Below, one piece after another: positions 46,675 through 56,618 of a stretch of 64,000 nt of DNA (positions within the stretch are counted from its first letter, which is position 1; the number at the start of each line of letters is the position of its first letter). The DNA is from Azorinus chamasolen (taxonomy: Eukaryota; Mollusca; Bivalvia; Cardiida; Solecurtidae), in assembly GCA_963576725.1 (NCBI GenBank), contig OY755237.1, forward strand, positions 56,953,805-57,017,804. The letters are read 5' to 3'. A model generated the notes under the pieces. The model was not told the origin of the DNA. It saw nothing but the letters and a program-made list of their open reading frames with translations, and made no database searches. The translations under genes and the position numbers were made by a program.

Positions 46675-46857
46675 ATAGAGCAGCCTGGTGAGGGTCTGCT
46701 GTTTGCTTATGATAGAATATAGATAATATAATTCTAGTTTCTACCATCATGGCCAAAATTTCCTGTGTCCATGTGCTATTATAACAATTAATATTCATGA
46801 TCATCAGATGTCATTATTTCTTACATGAATACCGGTATTCATGGAGTAAAGAGTTAG
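46675..46857 (-). mobile_element. T1b MITE, left side lost
   Basis: GGTGAGGGTCTGCTGTTTGCTTATG, reversed flank (CATGGCCAAAATTTCCTGTGTCC), GGTATTCATGGAGTAAAGAGTTAG. Confidence 0.68.
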
Positions 46858-46892
46858 TTTAATTTAAACATATTTTATTTCTTTCATGCGCT

Positions 46893-47129
46893 TGATGAAT
46901 ATTCCTGTAAAATTTTGCCCAATATGAATATAAACTGATTTTAATTTATTCTTGTATTGAAAGATATAAAATAATGACATGGCAAACAATAAAAAATTCA
47001 AATCTAAAACATTATCAAACAGAGCAGACCCTGACCATGCAACTCCAACAGATACTTTCTGATCTGGGTCTACTTGGTTTATAAATGCTTAAAATTTTAA
47101 ATATACAGCTTTCTCAAGTAACTGGTTAA
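46893..47129 (+). mobile_element. T1b MITE, chain member 1
   Basis: Flank ATGAATATTCCTGTAAAATTTTG, hairpin TCAAACAGAGCAGACCCTGACC / TTTCTGATCTGGGTCTACTTGG, right end AACTGGTTAA. First of four consecutive T1 copies. Confidence 0.65.
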
Positions 47130-47386
47130 CCATTTACCCTATAGATATATCATTTTTATGCCTTTGCAAACAGAAGCCACCACTACAGAAGCCACCTGAT
47201 CAGGGTCAGTTCTGGGTCAGTTCTGGGTCAGTTCTGTTTGCGTATGAAGAAATAATATAGACACGATTCTGCAGCTCTCTCAATGGCTCAAAATTCCTAT
47301 GTTCATATGCGGCCAACATAAAACATCATCTTATTAATAATCCTGATGTTATTTCTTACATAATTAGTCATGAGGTAAAGAGTTAA
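47126..47386 (-). mobile_element. T1b MITE, chain member 2
   Basis: TTAACCATTTACCCTATAG, GCAAACAGAAGCCACCAC..CACCTGATCAGGGTCAGTTC with an 11-base tandem GGGTCAGTTCT x3, reversed flank, CATGAGGTAAAGAGTTAA. Confidence 0.8.
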
Positions 47387-47606
47387 CCCTTTACCTCATA
47401 AATATTCATGTAAGAAAAACTGACATCATTAATATTAATTAGAATCATTTTATAATGACATGTGAACATAGGAAAATCTGGCCATGGCAGAAACTGCAGT
47501 ATCTATATTTTTCAATAAACAAACAGAGCAGACCCTGATCAGACGGCTTTTACATTTGCAAATGCACAGAAAGGCATATCAATGGCTTAAAGCCTTAAAG
47601 GGTTAA
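47383..47606 (+). mobile_element. T1b MITE, chain member 3
   Basis: TTAACCCTTTACCTCATAAATATTC, flank, AAACAGAGCAGACCCTGATCAGACGGC with the right arm deleted, AAGGGTTAA. Confidence 0.87.
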
Positions 47607-47865
47607 CCCTTTCCCTCATACAAACAAGTTTTCACACATTTGCAAACAGAGTAGACCAAAATCAGACGGCTCCTATAGGAGCCATCTGATCAGGGTCTGC
47701 TCTGTTTGCTAATGGAATTTTAATGATGTGTTACTTTCCTTTCTAAAACGGCTATAATGTACCACCTTCCATATTTCTTTATACACATGTAACTGTTTTG
47801 TTCATGAATATTCACTCAGTAAGTATTGAAATTAGGAATACACACAGAACAGGGAAAAGGTTCAA
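47603..47865 (-). mobile_element. T1a MITE, chain member 4
   Basis: TTAACCCTTTCCCTCATACAAAC, hairpin GCAAACAGAGTAGACC..GATCAGGGTCTGCTCTGTTTGC with apex TCCTATAGGA, reversed T1a flank (GGCTATAATGTACCACCTTCC), AACAGGGAAAAGGTTCAA. Confidence 0.9.
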
Positions 47866-48519
47866 TACCACTTGACATCATCATGACTCACACAATTTCA
47901 TAATATTCTGAATGGCCAACAAGTGAGAAGCCATAACTGAACTCTTAGTAGGCTATCAGATACTTCCTGGTAACCTTTGAACTTTGTTTGGACCAATGAA
48001 CTGCATGTAAGTTTAATCAGAATTATGATCCTATCAGAACTCAAATAATTGATTTTGTGTTTTTGAAAGGAAAAGGGAAATGTAGCCCATATTGTGAATT
48101 GAACCACAGAACAACTTTTGTAGACTACAAACTGCTCAAGTGATTGCACTATCAGGAAGAGAATTTCCCAGTATTTGTGACCCTGGAGATATATGTTCTG
48201 CTACATGTGCTGTCAAAGGTCCAAACACAATATGACTTATCTACTACTTTAGCAATATAATTATGTGATTAAAGAATTAGCGATGACCTTTGAAAACAGT
48301 TACAGACAAGAAGTCAAGTTACTCAGCATCTCTATAGTATCAAATCTGCTTTCTACCCTCATCTTTGCTTTTGGACAAAAGGGAAACACAACAACTTCCA
48401 ATTATTCAACAGACTATACCAGTTGATGGGTGTTGAATCTTATAAATAAGGAAATACTTACTCATCAGATCCAAACACAAAACTAAACATTTGTATCCAT
48501 ATTTAACCTGCTGACAGTT
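47866..48519. other. Unassigned; decayed T3 at 48286-48350
   Basis: TTTGAAAACAGTTACAGAC..GTTACTCAGCATCTC recalls T3; no other feature. Confidence 0.4.
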
Positions 48520-48735
48520 CCCTACTAATTACGCATGTAGGAAATAATGACATCATGAATATTTATTAAATAATTTTATAATGGCATGTTTTGTATTAGA
48601 AGAGACTACAGAGTCAGGTCTATCATAATTTCATAAGCAAACAGAGCAGACCTGATCACACGGCTCCACCAAGATCCCTTTGATCTGGGAACTCTGTCTG
48701 CAAAGGCATGAAGAGCACTTATGAGGAAAACATGC
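48520..48735 (+). mobile_element. T1b MITE, diverged
   Basis: ATGTAGGAAATAATGACATCATGAATATTTATTA flank, hairpin GCAAACAGAGCAGACCTGATCACACGG / CTTTGATCTGGGAACTCTGTCTGC; ends lost. Confidence 0.65.
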
Positions 48736-48813
48736 AGAAAGCTCTTCAGGGAAACTGAACTTAACAGTAATAAACGGCAGTAAATTCACTAATTACTATA
48801 AAACTCAACCTAC

Positions 48814-48960
48814 CAAAAGAAAATGGAAGCCATTTTGAAAATGAAAGCGGAACCCAAAAATTCGGACCATAACCATTTCGACCCAAACAAAACATTTCTG
48901 TCCGCAATATTGTTAGTTTCGTACACAAAGGGACGAATCGGGGAAATATTAATGCATCAT
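48814..48960 (-). promoter_or_regulatory. Candidate WASF promoter and non-coding first exon
   Basis: On the minus strand a slightly CpG-richer, MITE-free stretch contains CAAAATGGCTTCC (a YY1-like start-site motif, 48837-48825) followed by a good donor TTTTG|GTAGGTTG at 48813. Splicing to the acceptor at 45018 would give a 7-codon upstream frame ending just before the WASF ATG. Position and strand fit; nothing proves transcription. Confidence 0.28.
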
Positions 48961-49017
48961 TTAGGAGCATTTCAGGAGGTTTTTATCTTTAACATTGTAA
49001 TTGTTAAACTATCGTGA

Positions 49018-49111
49018 CTATCGCAATATTTGTTTTACTATCTGCAATAGTATTTGTTTCTAATTTTTGGATCGATGCATTAACATTGAGACAGCCACTA
49101 TCAGGATAAGT
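49018..49111. other. No recognised feature
   Basis: Short spacer. Confidence 0.4.
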
Positions 49112-49563
49112 CAGGGCTCAAGCAAGAGGGCGATTTGGGAGAAAAAGTCTCCCTAACCCTGCTGACTTCTCCCAGTTTTGAGCTGAAGGAGAAGTTTTTA
49201 TATATAGACAGGGTTACAGATAAGGTTTTGATGCAATTGGGTATACATTTACTCCTTTATTTTTCACAGAATTGGGTATTTGCAATTTTTATTGGGTATT
49301 GGCAATTTTCATAATTGGGTATTATTCATATTCTCATTAGGTATTCTAATTTTTTTTGCTTTTTGCTATATTTATTTGCTTTGTGTTACTCATTGTTTTG
49401 AAAAACAATTGCTTTTTCCACAATTTTAATTGGGTAAATACTCCAAAACTCTCCTTATCTGTAACCCTGTATAGAACATATAGGGAGATACAAAATCTGG
49501 ACCAAACTTCTCCCACAATACCACAAAACTTCTCCCTGATGGAGAGCTGCAGCTTGAGCCCTG
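49112..49563 (+). mobile_element. hAT-like inverted-repeat element, outer
   Basis: CAGGGCTCAAGC..GGGAGAAAAAGTCTCCC at the left mirrors CTTCTCCCTGATGG..GCTTGAGCCCTG at the right. TAAGT flanks both ends (possible 5-bp target duplication). CAGGGC ends suggest the hAT superfamily; no transposase inside. Confidence 0.65.
49209..49469 (+). mobile_element. hAT-like inverted-repeat element, inner
   Basis: Ends CAGGGTTACAGATAAGG and CCTTATCTGTAACCCTG are exact inverted copies, flanked by TATAGA on both sides. ATTGGGTATT is repeated several times inside. Confidence 0.75.
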
Positions 49564-49616
49564 TAAGTCGATCCATTATTACACCCCTACTGTTGATAGG
49601 ATCATACAATGCAAAC

Positions 49617-50169
49617 GGGTGTTGGTGGTTTCGTCAAACTACCGGTTCATCAAACTGATGTTATATAGTAGGCCAAAAATGCTTTTGTCAAAGTGATATA
49701 TATAGTGGGTAGGGCTATTAGCAGTATTGTAACTATTGTTGCACTGCGGATAATTTGTAGCACAATTATCAAACTGTTAAAGATGAAATATGAAAGTATG
49801 TAACGGACTGCGTTCATATTCTATATCATGAATGAAGGTAAAAATTAAAAGTTAATATTTTTATTGCCAACAACAAGCCTGTTTAAACTTTAAATCACTA
49901 ATTCATGCAAGATCAGTGCAACTTTGTATGATATATTGAATCAGTGAAATTTTCAGCAAATGGTTGGATTCCAAACTATTTTCGATCAAACAAAGTCATC
50001 AAAACGTGTCATAAACACATCAATTGCTTACAAGTATAAACTTAATTACTGTAATTAACACACCCTCCGCTATTACACAATACAATTGGCAGTTTGACGA
50101 AACCTCTACCAATTTTGTTCATAAAGTCCAGTTTGACGAACCAGTAGTTTGACGAAACCACGATAACCC
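49617..50169 (+). mobile_element. 553-bp element with perfect 8-bp target duplication
   Basis: ATGCAAAC occurs at 49609-49616 and 50170-50177. Between them, terminal inverted repeats of about 40 bp (GTGGTTTCGTCAAACTAC with sub-repeat GTTCxTCAAACT) differ at about six positions. An 8-bp duplication fits hAT or Merlin; no coding sequence inside. Confidence 0.85.
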
Positions 50170-50190
50170 ATGCAAACTTGTGTATCGTAG

Positions 50191-50786
50191 ACTCACCTTC
50201 TATCGAACCTCACCTGTTTATCGAACCTTTCATTTTTTTGTGGTTTTACGCATGTACAAGTGCAAACTACGTTATAAAATCATGAGTATCGTTGCTTTGT
50301 CTGTTAACAATGCCTCGTAGCTTTAAAAACGAAATATGTGTCATAAACAGGTCAATACAGTTTACTTTTCCTTCAACTATGCTAAACATGAGAAAACTCT
50401 TAATACGTTATAGAATATCAACATAAATTGAAAAGTGTACCACATTAAAAAAAAATTGACAGCTCTGACCCCTTCAGCTTATGCAAAGGTCGTGTGCCCA
50501 TGATGAAATCACGTGATTATGAGTATTATGTTACAGTAAACAGTTTCTAAAAATAAAGGTTCGATAAGCAGGTGATATTTTTCTGGCAGCCATTTTTGTT
50601 TTTGTTATGCGGGTGGTGGGGAACACTGGGTTGTTTGGGGATTAATAGATGAGAATAGAATTACTTAATTGTTTCAAGGTATGTATAAAAGATTATTTTG
50701 AACTGCTGATTTATTTTTTTCTTCAATATTCACGGTAAACGTGTTCTGTTTCTTGTCAAAGGTTAAGAGGTTCGATAGACGTGAGA
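50191..50786 (+). mobile_element. Inverted-repeat element
   Basis: ACTCACCTTCTATCGAACCTC and ACCTGTTTATCGAACCTTT at the left; AAAGGTTCGATAAGCAGGT (50557) and GAGGTTCGATAGACGTGAG (50767) at the right. About 180 extra bases (50580-50760, with GGCAGCCATTTTTG and a donor-like CAAG|GTATGT) separate the two right motifs and may be a later insertion. Confidence 0.65.
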
Positions 50787-51929
50787 CCATGCTACATCAA
50801 TTCAATGTGTTCAAAATTAATGTCAGGAAAGTGAAATGGATTGAAAGCAAAAACTTTCTTGTCAACCTTGTCAGATAGTCATGCATTTGGTTCTGACCCC
50901 ACTTAATACATACTTATACTACTGCATGCTTAAATTTAAGAATTGTGTTATTTTCATTTTTGGATGAAAATCATAAACCGACAGCGCGCCATTGGATTTA
51001 ATAGAAAACATCTAACCCGGCAAAAATTTAAATGTTCATGCCTGTGTACTTGTCAAACCCAATGTAGCTTGATATCACTGTTTCGAATACACATATGTAG
51101 ACTTTTCAGGCAACTTTTGGAGGAAATGATGCAGAAAACAGAACATTTGATTATTCTCTTTTTTAGCGTGTCAAACAAATACAGATGTCACTCATCTGAC
51201 TGTATTTAATTCATGCATAAAACCAGCAAAAACATTATATTTAATAAAGAGATCTGACTCGTTGAACTATGGCTGAATTATTTACACTCGACAGCGCAGG
51301 CAAACTTACAATGTATGCAGGATTGCAAATGTCATAAGTTATCAATTTTCAGGTCACACCCAAACTAAAAGCATTAACATACGCCAGTTTTCTGCAAGTA
51401 TACATTGAAAATGAGTTTCCTAGAAGAAAGTTAACCACAGTGAGACTATGTTACAAAAAAGTTACCTAAAGCGTCGGAAAGGTAGCAAAATAACCATTTC
51501 GTACAAACAATTATGATATTTGGTTCAGGAAGTCACAAAATGGCGACAATTATCGTGAAGATCGGGAACATCCGAGATTTCCCGAGATTAGAATTAGTAT
51601 TATTCGGATTCGACATGGTATATCGGTCGACTGTAAAATCGGTTACTAGACGTTTCGCTACACTGACCTTTTCTTTTCGCTACAGGCATTTCGCTACCCA
51701 TATTGTTGTGACGGTGATTAGTGATTTGAGAGTCGAATTTATTAATATAGAATAAATACTTCAACAGCATTCAGATACCACAAGAGAGTTTTAGAAAAGA
51801 AATTCTCGTCGGTTTTATTTGCATAACTCCACATATTCGCTTATTTTATCAGAAATGTTGAATGTTGTAAAACTTCAAATATTCGCTTAATTGTTCAGCA
51901 ATATTAAATATTGAAAGTTATTGTCCAAG
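50787..51929. other. Unassigned, low MITE density
   Basis: 51460-51710 has GGTAGCAAAATAACC at one side and TTTCGCTACAGGCATTTCGCTACC at the other, a weak inverted repeat. The 80- and 88-codon plus frames show no recognisable domain. Confidence 0.35.
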
Positions 51930-51979
51930 AGCTTGGATCCGGATGAGACATAGATTTAATTGATGTCTCATCCGGATCG
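51930..51979 (+). mobile_element. T3-like hairpin variant, perfectly paired
   Basis: CTTGGATCCGGATGAGACAT / ATGTCTCATCCGGATCGAGC. The stem position that is T/A-mismatched in other T3 copies is a matched G-C here. Confidence 0.75.
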
Positions 51980-53061
51980 AGCAGGCTAAGGGTCCAGGCA
52001 GGTAAAGATTAAAGTCCCTGAACGCCTTTGCATTAAACAAATAAATATATGCTGAATGTACCCTTCAGTATACCACTTAAACAGTCTTGTTTTTTATTTG
52101 ATCGTTTTCTGTTGAGAAACAACAATAAAACTCTAAAATATATCGCGCTGTACTTTTGTTCCAGCGGTCAAAAAAGTATGACAGATTCGCTATAACTTTC
52201 GTTTTCATCGATTAAAAACAACAACATGTAATTTAACACCTTATTTTTGAAACTTTTTTAAAACCAGTTTCTTTCAAATGGATGGACACTCTATCAAAAA
52301 CACCAAAGTGTCATTTTTCGATCTCAGGACGTCCAGGGACTTTAAACTTAGGGATATAATTTCTAAACCAACATCATACATTATTTCTGTCGGGATTCGG
52401 ACTGTTTGTGAAAGACATAATGATAATAATAAAAAAAATGATGATAAAAACAACAGAAATAAAAAAAAATTAAAATAATACACGTGTAATTATCGGTGCC
52501 TCTGTGATATTGCTGATTGAATTAAGTCACCCGCTGCTTTCGTATTTACACGTCCCAATTAATATTGTTCGCCCCGAGATCACAGGTACCGCCGATAAGC
52601 CGATAACATTAGCATGTATACCAGTATATGACACTGATTGAATTAACAAAGATTGCAAGTGGGAAGAAAATATATATGCGTCACTGTAAGACAAATTAAC
52701 TCGTCCAGCGTCCGCAGATTTCGGTTATCTAAATGACTCAACACCTGACTCACAATAGATATGAGTCCCGCTTCAGGAAAACCGGGCTAAATGACAAAAT
52801 TTTCGAATTTGACTTTTTGGCAGAAGGAATTTTGAACAACACACTATGCTGAAAACCGTTTCTCCTAATGACAAATACTTTTTATTTTTACAGTGTTAAA
52901 CTAGATCTAGGTATAGCAATAAAAATACAGGTCTAGCTGTAACGTCGCGCATTTCATAACTCACACAAGAATCTGATGACGTTCCATATAGATCTACTAG
53001 TAGTTGAAATTGTATTACGTACCCTTCAATAGTGCTACATATAGTAGAAGTACAATATAAA
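51980..53061. other. Unassigned, low MITE density
   Basis: A-rich simple sequence (GATGATAAAAACAACAG..) near 52420-52475. 52490-52760 is less AT-rich (GGTACCGCCGATAAGCCGATAAC) but no exon is recognised. Confidence 0.35.
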
Positions 53062-53128
53062 TGTCTAACAGCTTGGGTCCAGATGTGAGGGCGAGTTACT
53101 CGGTTATTCATCTGGATCGACGCTGTAT
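53062..53128 (+). mobile_element. T3 hairpin
   Basis: GTCTAACAGCTTGGGTCCAGATGTGAGG..CGAGTTACTCGG..CATCTGGATCGACGCTGTATTC. Confidence 0.6.
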
Positions 53129-53428
53129 TCAAAGGATGTCAATATAAACGAGTGGTAAGGAAAGAGTTAATGTAATTTAAAATACGGATGCATATTATAA
53201 GGGAACCATTTTTTTTAAACATTCGATTTAATCATCTTCTGAATTTTATTGACGCACATGTTACTCGGCCATGTCGGCAGTTGGTAGTGGACACGTGTTT
53301 TCTTGATGCTACTGACGCACGAACGGCCTAACGTTGTCATATATAAGTATATTTTGTCTCTGTATTGATAGTTCAACGGGAGGTAAAATTTCCGGTAAAC
53401 TGTCTGGAAAATGAGCCCTAGATTTCAG
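53129..53428. other. Unassigned
   Basis: An E-box-like CACGTG at 53292 and an 88-codon minus frame (53309-53575) that runs through the palindrome below; no gene claimed. Confidence 0.3.
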
Positions 53429-53460
53429 CAGAGACATATACATACATGTATATGTCTCTG
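53429..53460. repeat. 32-bp perfect hairpin, second copy at 56244
   Basis: CAGAGACATATACAT AC ATGTATATGTCTCTG: 15-bp arms, 2-base loop. Confidence 0.9.
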
Positions 53461-53674
53461 GTTTCAGTACAGAAATCTCCTGTTCTGCTGCGTGTTCTAA
53501 ACAACCACTATCACTTGGTTTATCTCTAGCCATCCGAAAATAATGATATTTTCTGAAAAATGAGAACAAAATCACAACTGCATTTAAACCACTGTTTCAA
53601 GTTATGAAGGTACGCTCCGCAACACCGACATACTTTTCATTGGACAGTAGATCTAGGTGACATCATAGGGGTAA

Positions 53675-53712
53675 GACACGTTTGAGTATACATATACTGA
53701 CTTAAACGTGTC
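53675..53712. repeat. 38-bp imperfect hairpin
   Basis: GACACGTTTGAGTATA / TATACTGACTTAAACGTGTC. Confidence 0.75.
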
Positions 53713-53933
53713 ATGTGTGTAACATGAAAAGGTAAATGTTTGTACTGTTAAATCACATATGGGTTAACATGTCACTTGCAGGTACAGTGCATGCATTGTC
53801 ATGTAATTATTCTTTGCTGCGCCACGACAAATTAAATAATATTAAGACAAAAATCTTACATACTATCGTTATCAATAAAAGACATACCGCACGTACATTG
53901 TACCCAATGCCTCTCAGTTGCATGATTATCGGC

Positions 53934-54155
53934 TCAAGAAAGGACTTCCAGTCCTGCCATTGTTAGGCCGGATATCGGACTGCTAGGTTGTATGTGGAGG
54001 ACTTGTTGACCACATCTTCCAGCTGGTCTTTGGGTTAGCAGTCCGTATGCATGTTTGTACAGCTTCTTAATGCAGACAGATCTGCTGTCGAAGAGACACG
54101 GAGCATGCCCTGGAACCTGCATCACGTATCCGATCGCCACGTGCCTTCCCGCCAT
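53934..54155 (-). other. Uncharacterised 73-codon open frame, GC-rich
   Basis: Starts MAGRHVAIGYVMQVPGHAP and stays open before that ATG. GC content is clearly above the surroundings, which suggests relic coding sequence, but no family is recognised and no splice sites support it. Confidence 0.2.
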
Positions 54156-54529
54156 AACTCGCCATTTGTGGTAAAAGAAGTTTCAGTGCAATGTAAATAC
54201 AGGAGATCCAAACCAGCAGCTATGCCAGTCATATATGATGTTTGATCTGGATCTCTGCTGTTTGGCACTCTTTATCATCTATACAACTTGCCAAACGTGT
54301 CATGTGATTTTGGTTCGACACTGTTTGCCACCCGATTACGGATAAATCTAATCTCCACGTGTGAAAGTAACTGGGAATTTCTTTTGAAATAAAAGCGATA
54401 CACTTTAAACTACAAGCAACGATTTTGGACCGACCAGGGGGATAAATGAAATATGTCCTTTCATACAGATAAAGTCCAGGTTCTAAATACCTAAATGTAT
54501 ATCGAAGAAAAGTAAATTTATAAAACACA

Positions 54530-54806
54530 CTCACACACTGAACAGCGATAAGCTGAAGCATGTTGACTCTGCCAGATACATTGGATGCACCGTCAATAAA
54601 CTTCTGAACTGGAGTGAGCACATTCATAATATATTATGTAACAAAGCCAATCGAAACCTCAGCTTCATTCGTAGAAATCTAAATATCTCATCGACTACTA
54701 CAAAGGAATTTGTATATAAATTTCTGGGCAGACCAATATGTCTCTGGTCATGCAGGCCAACTGTGGAATATGTATGTACAGTATGGGACCCGGGGTACAC
54801 TCAAAA
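54530..54806 (+). pseudogene. LINE reverse-transcriptase C-terminal relic
   Basis: One plus frame reads TLNSDKLKHVDSARYIGCTV, then NWSEHI, NKANRNLSFIRRNL, VYKFLGRPI, EYVCTVWDPGYTQ. This order (VxSAKYLGV, LxWxxHI, KANxxLGFLRRNL, AYKxLVRP, LEYxxxVWDP) is the thumb/connection end of reverse transcriptases in jockey/CR1-type LINEs. The fragment is open throughout but cut off at both sides; the inverted-repeat element at 54803 begins right where it stops. Orientation is opposite to WASF. Confidence 0.78.
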
Positions 54807-55892
54807 GTCCCTCACTACATAAGCCCCTCCTACAAAAGCCCCTCACTACGAAAGCCCTCTCACCAAAATGGTCAAGGTTTACAAAAGCCCCTCACTATGA
54901 AAAATGCTCAATTTATTTTTCACAATACTTTTTTTAATGATGAAAATTAATAATTCTTAACCAGTGGGTTTTTTTTCACTTTTGGGGGAATGGTGGCGGG
55001 GCCCTTTGAATTGATAGGGGGAAATGCGTTGTGAGAGTAACATAGGGGAAGTAGGTGAAATTAAATATACTAATGTACATATTAGAGATAGTTCTATTTT
55101 TTACTGTAATACAGTAAAACCTTGCTCATAGACACCTTATAGGGTAGGTTTACAAATCAATGCCTGTTTTTTTTTGTTTGTTTTTTTTAAATTTCAATAA
55201 TTCTGTTGACATCAGTGTCACTGAAATTGGAGGGGATTTTTTCCCAATTAGGGGGGAAATATATACTTTTTCAGGAGGGGAATGGGGCCCATTATCGGCC
55301 CCAAAAAGGCCCAAAACCCCACTGTTAACCCTTTCCTTCATGACTATTCCTGTAAGAATTAGTGGCATCATGAATATTAATTACACTCATTTGTTATGAC
55401 AATACATGCGCACTGAAAATTTTGGCCATGGCAAAAACTGTAGAATGATATATTTATTATACCATAAGCAAACAGAGCAGACCTTGATCAGACGGCTCCT
55501 ATTAGAACCGTCTGATCTGGGTCTAGTCTATTTGCAAAGGGGTATTTATGGAGTAAAGGGTTTAATAAATCAAACATTATTGACAAATGTTTACTTTGTA
55601 AATTAGTGCCAAAAATCTATTGGTATTTTTAACAGAGCTACTTTAATCATTTTATGTTTATCCTTAGATAACAATTAGCATATTTAATAGTAATTATATA
55701 ATTGATTGTGTAAATAGCAGATGAAAGAAAATTTCAAAGATGATCAAACTTCTAGACGAATCAATGTAATGTTAATTAGTTGTTTGTTATAGTTAACAAA
55801 ACACTTTAAGATAGTCCAATTAATGTTTGTATAATAGTGAGGGGCTTTTGTTAACCATGACCATTTGGGTGAGGGGGCTTTTGAATGAGGTT
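54803..55892 (+). mobile_element. 1.1-kb foldback element with AAAAGCCCCTCAC arms
   Basis: Left arm: ACAAAAGCCCCTCACTA units repeated three to four times, with CACCAAAATGGTCAAGG (54803-54900). Right arm is the complement: AGTGAGGGGCTTTTG..CATGACCATTTGGGTGAGGGGGC (55835-55886). In between: G-rich stretches (GGTGGCGGGGCCC), a P1-like end CAGTAAAACCTTGCTC (55111), and a T1b element. Confidence 0.6.
55325..55565 (+). mobile_element. T1b MITE nested in the foldback element
   Basis: TTAACCCTTTCCTTCATGAC, flank with GGCCATGGCAAAAACTGTAG, hairpin GCAAACAGAGCAGACCTTGATC / GATCTGGGTCTAGTCTATTTGC, ATGGAGTAAAGGGTTTAA. Confidence 0.92.
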
Positions 55893-55911
55893 TGGTATCG
55901 AGTACTGTATT

Positions 55912-56059
55912 AGTATTTTTGATATTTGTAGAAAAGTGTAGAGTCAGATCTATCATACTTTTATAAGTAAACATGTGAGACCCTGATCAGGCGGTTCTTG
56001 TAGGTTCTGATCTGGATCTGCTTTGTTTGCAAAGGCGTTGATATGGAGGAAAAGGTTAA
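55912..56059 (+). mobile_element. T1b MITE, left end lost
   Basis: TGTAGAAAAGTGTAGAGTCAG, hairpin AAACATGTGAGACCCTGATCAGGCGG / GATCTGGATCTGCTTTGTTTGC, TATGGAGGAAAAGGTTAA. Confidence 0.72.
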
Positions 56060-56105
56060 GTTTCTGTGTAAATTCTTCCCTCTCCCTAATATCGAGCATC
56101 ACAAG

Positions 56106-56113
56106 TGACGTCA
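56106..56113. promoter_or_regulatory. CRE-like palindrome TGACGTCA
   Basis: Full consensus cAMP-response element, about 430 bases before a candidate first coding exon. A single 8-mer is weak evidence. Confidence 0.25.
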
Positions 56114-56243
56114 CGAACCAAGGGGGATTATCGAGTACCCGACTGTCAGAGGCACGGTACTGTGTGCATTAAAAACTCCTATTTAATCAAAATTACACAA
56201 AAAGGGTAAGAAGTTTTTTTTATTTGTCTGTGTTTAATTATCT

Positions 56244-56279
56244 CAGAGACATATACATAAAGGTATGCATATGTCTCTG
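56244..56279. repeat. Hairpin, second copy of the 53429 motif
   Basis: CAGAGACATATACAT AAAGGT ATGCATATGTCTCTG; same arms as 53429-53460 with one mismatch and a longer loop. Confidence 0.85.
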
Positions 56280-56539
56280 ATTAACTGAATACTGTACCAT
56301 CAGAATTTGACGAAAACGCAACATGTTTACTTGACCTAAATAAGTTCTAAATAAAAGGAATAGAAATAGGTCACAGGTAAAATATACCTGTATTGTTAAC
56401 CCAAGTTTATCTTAAATTAGAAAGACGGCAACGTTTTTGTGACATCAGAAACGCGAGAAGGAAACTGATTTGTTAGTTTGCTTTGCAGAGTGTAAGCCAT
56501 CGACCATTTGAAGTTGTTTGTTTATTCGTTACTGGGGCT

Positions 56540-56618
56540 ATGAGTAATGCATGTACACCGCTGTCCGTCATAACAATAGGACCTATCTCATATGTGTTGT
56601 GTGTGGGCGTCGTTACAG
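56540..56618 (+). CDS. Candidate first coding exon of an unidentified gene
   Basis: ATG at 56540 opens a frame of 26 codons plus one base: MSNACTPLSVITIG.. continuing into a hydrophobic stretch (PISYVLCVGVV) of signal-anchor or transmembrane type, ending at a strong donor ACAG|GTAGGT. The surrounding 56.1-57.1 kb is low in MITEs and has a TGACGTCA upstream. No further exon is recognised in the window and no family is identified, so the gene, if real, would continue beyond or have diverged exons. Confidence 0.25.

Noticed and set aside
53309..53575. 88-codon minus-strand frame starting near MARDKPSDSG
   Set aside because: It passes through a perfect 32-bp palindrome and shows no family similarity or splice signals.
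54229..54627. 132-codon minus-strand frame
   Set aside because: The plus strand of its upper part encodes reverse-transcriptase motifs; the minus frame is a shadow.
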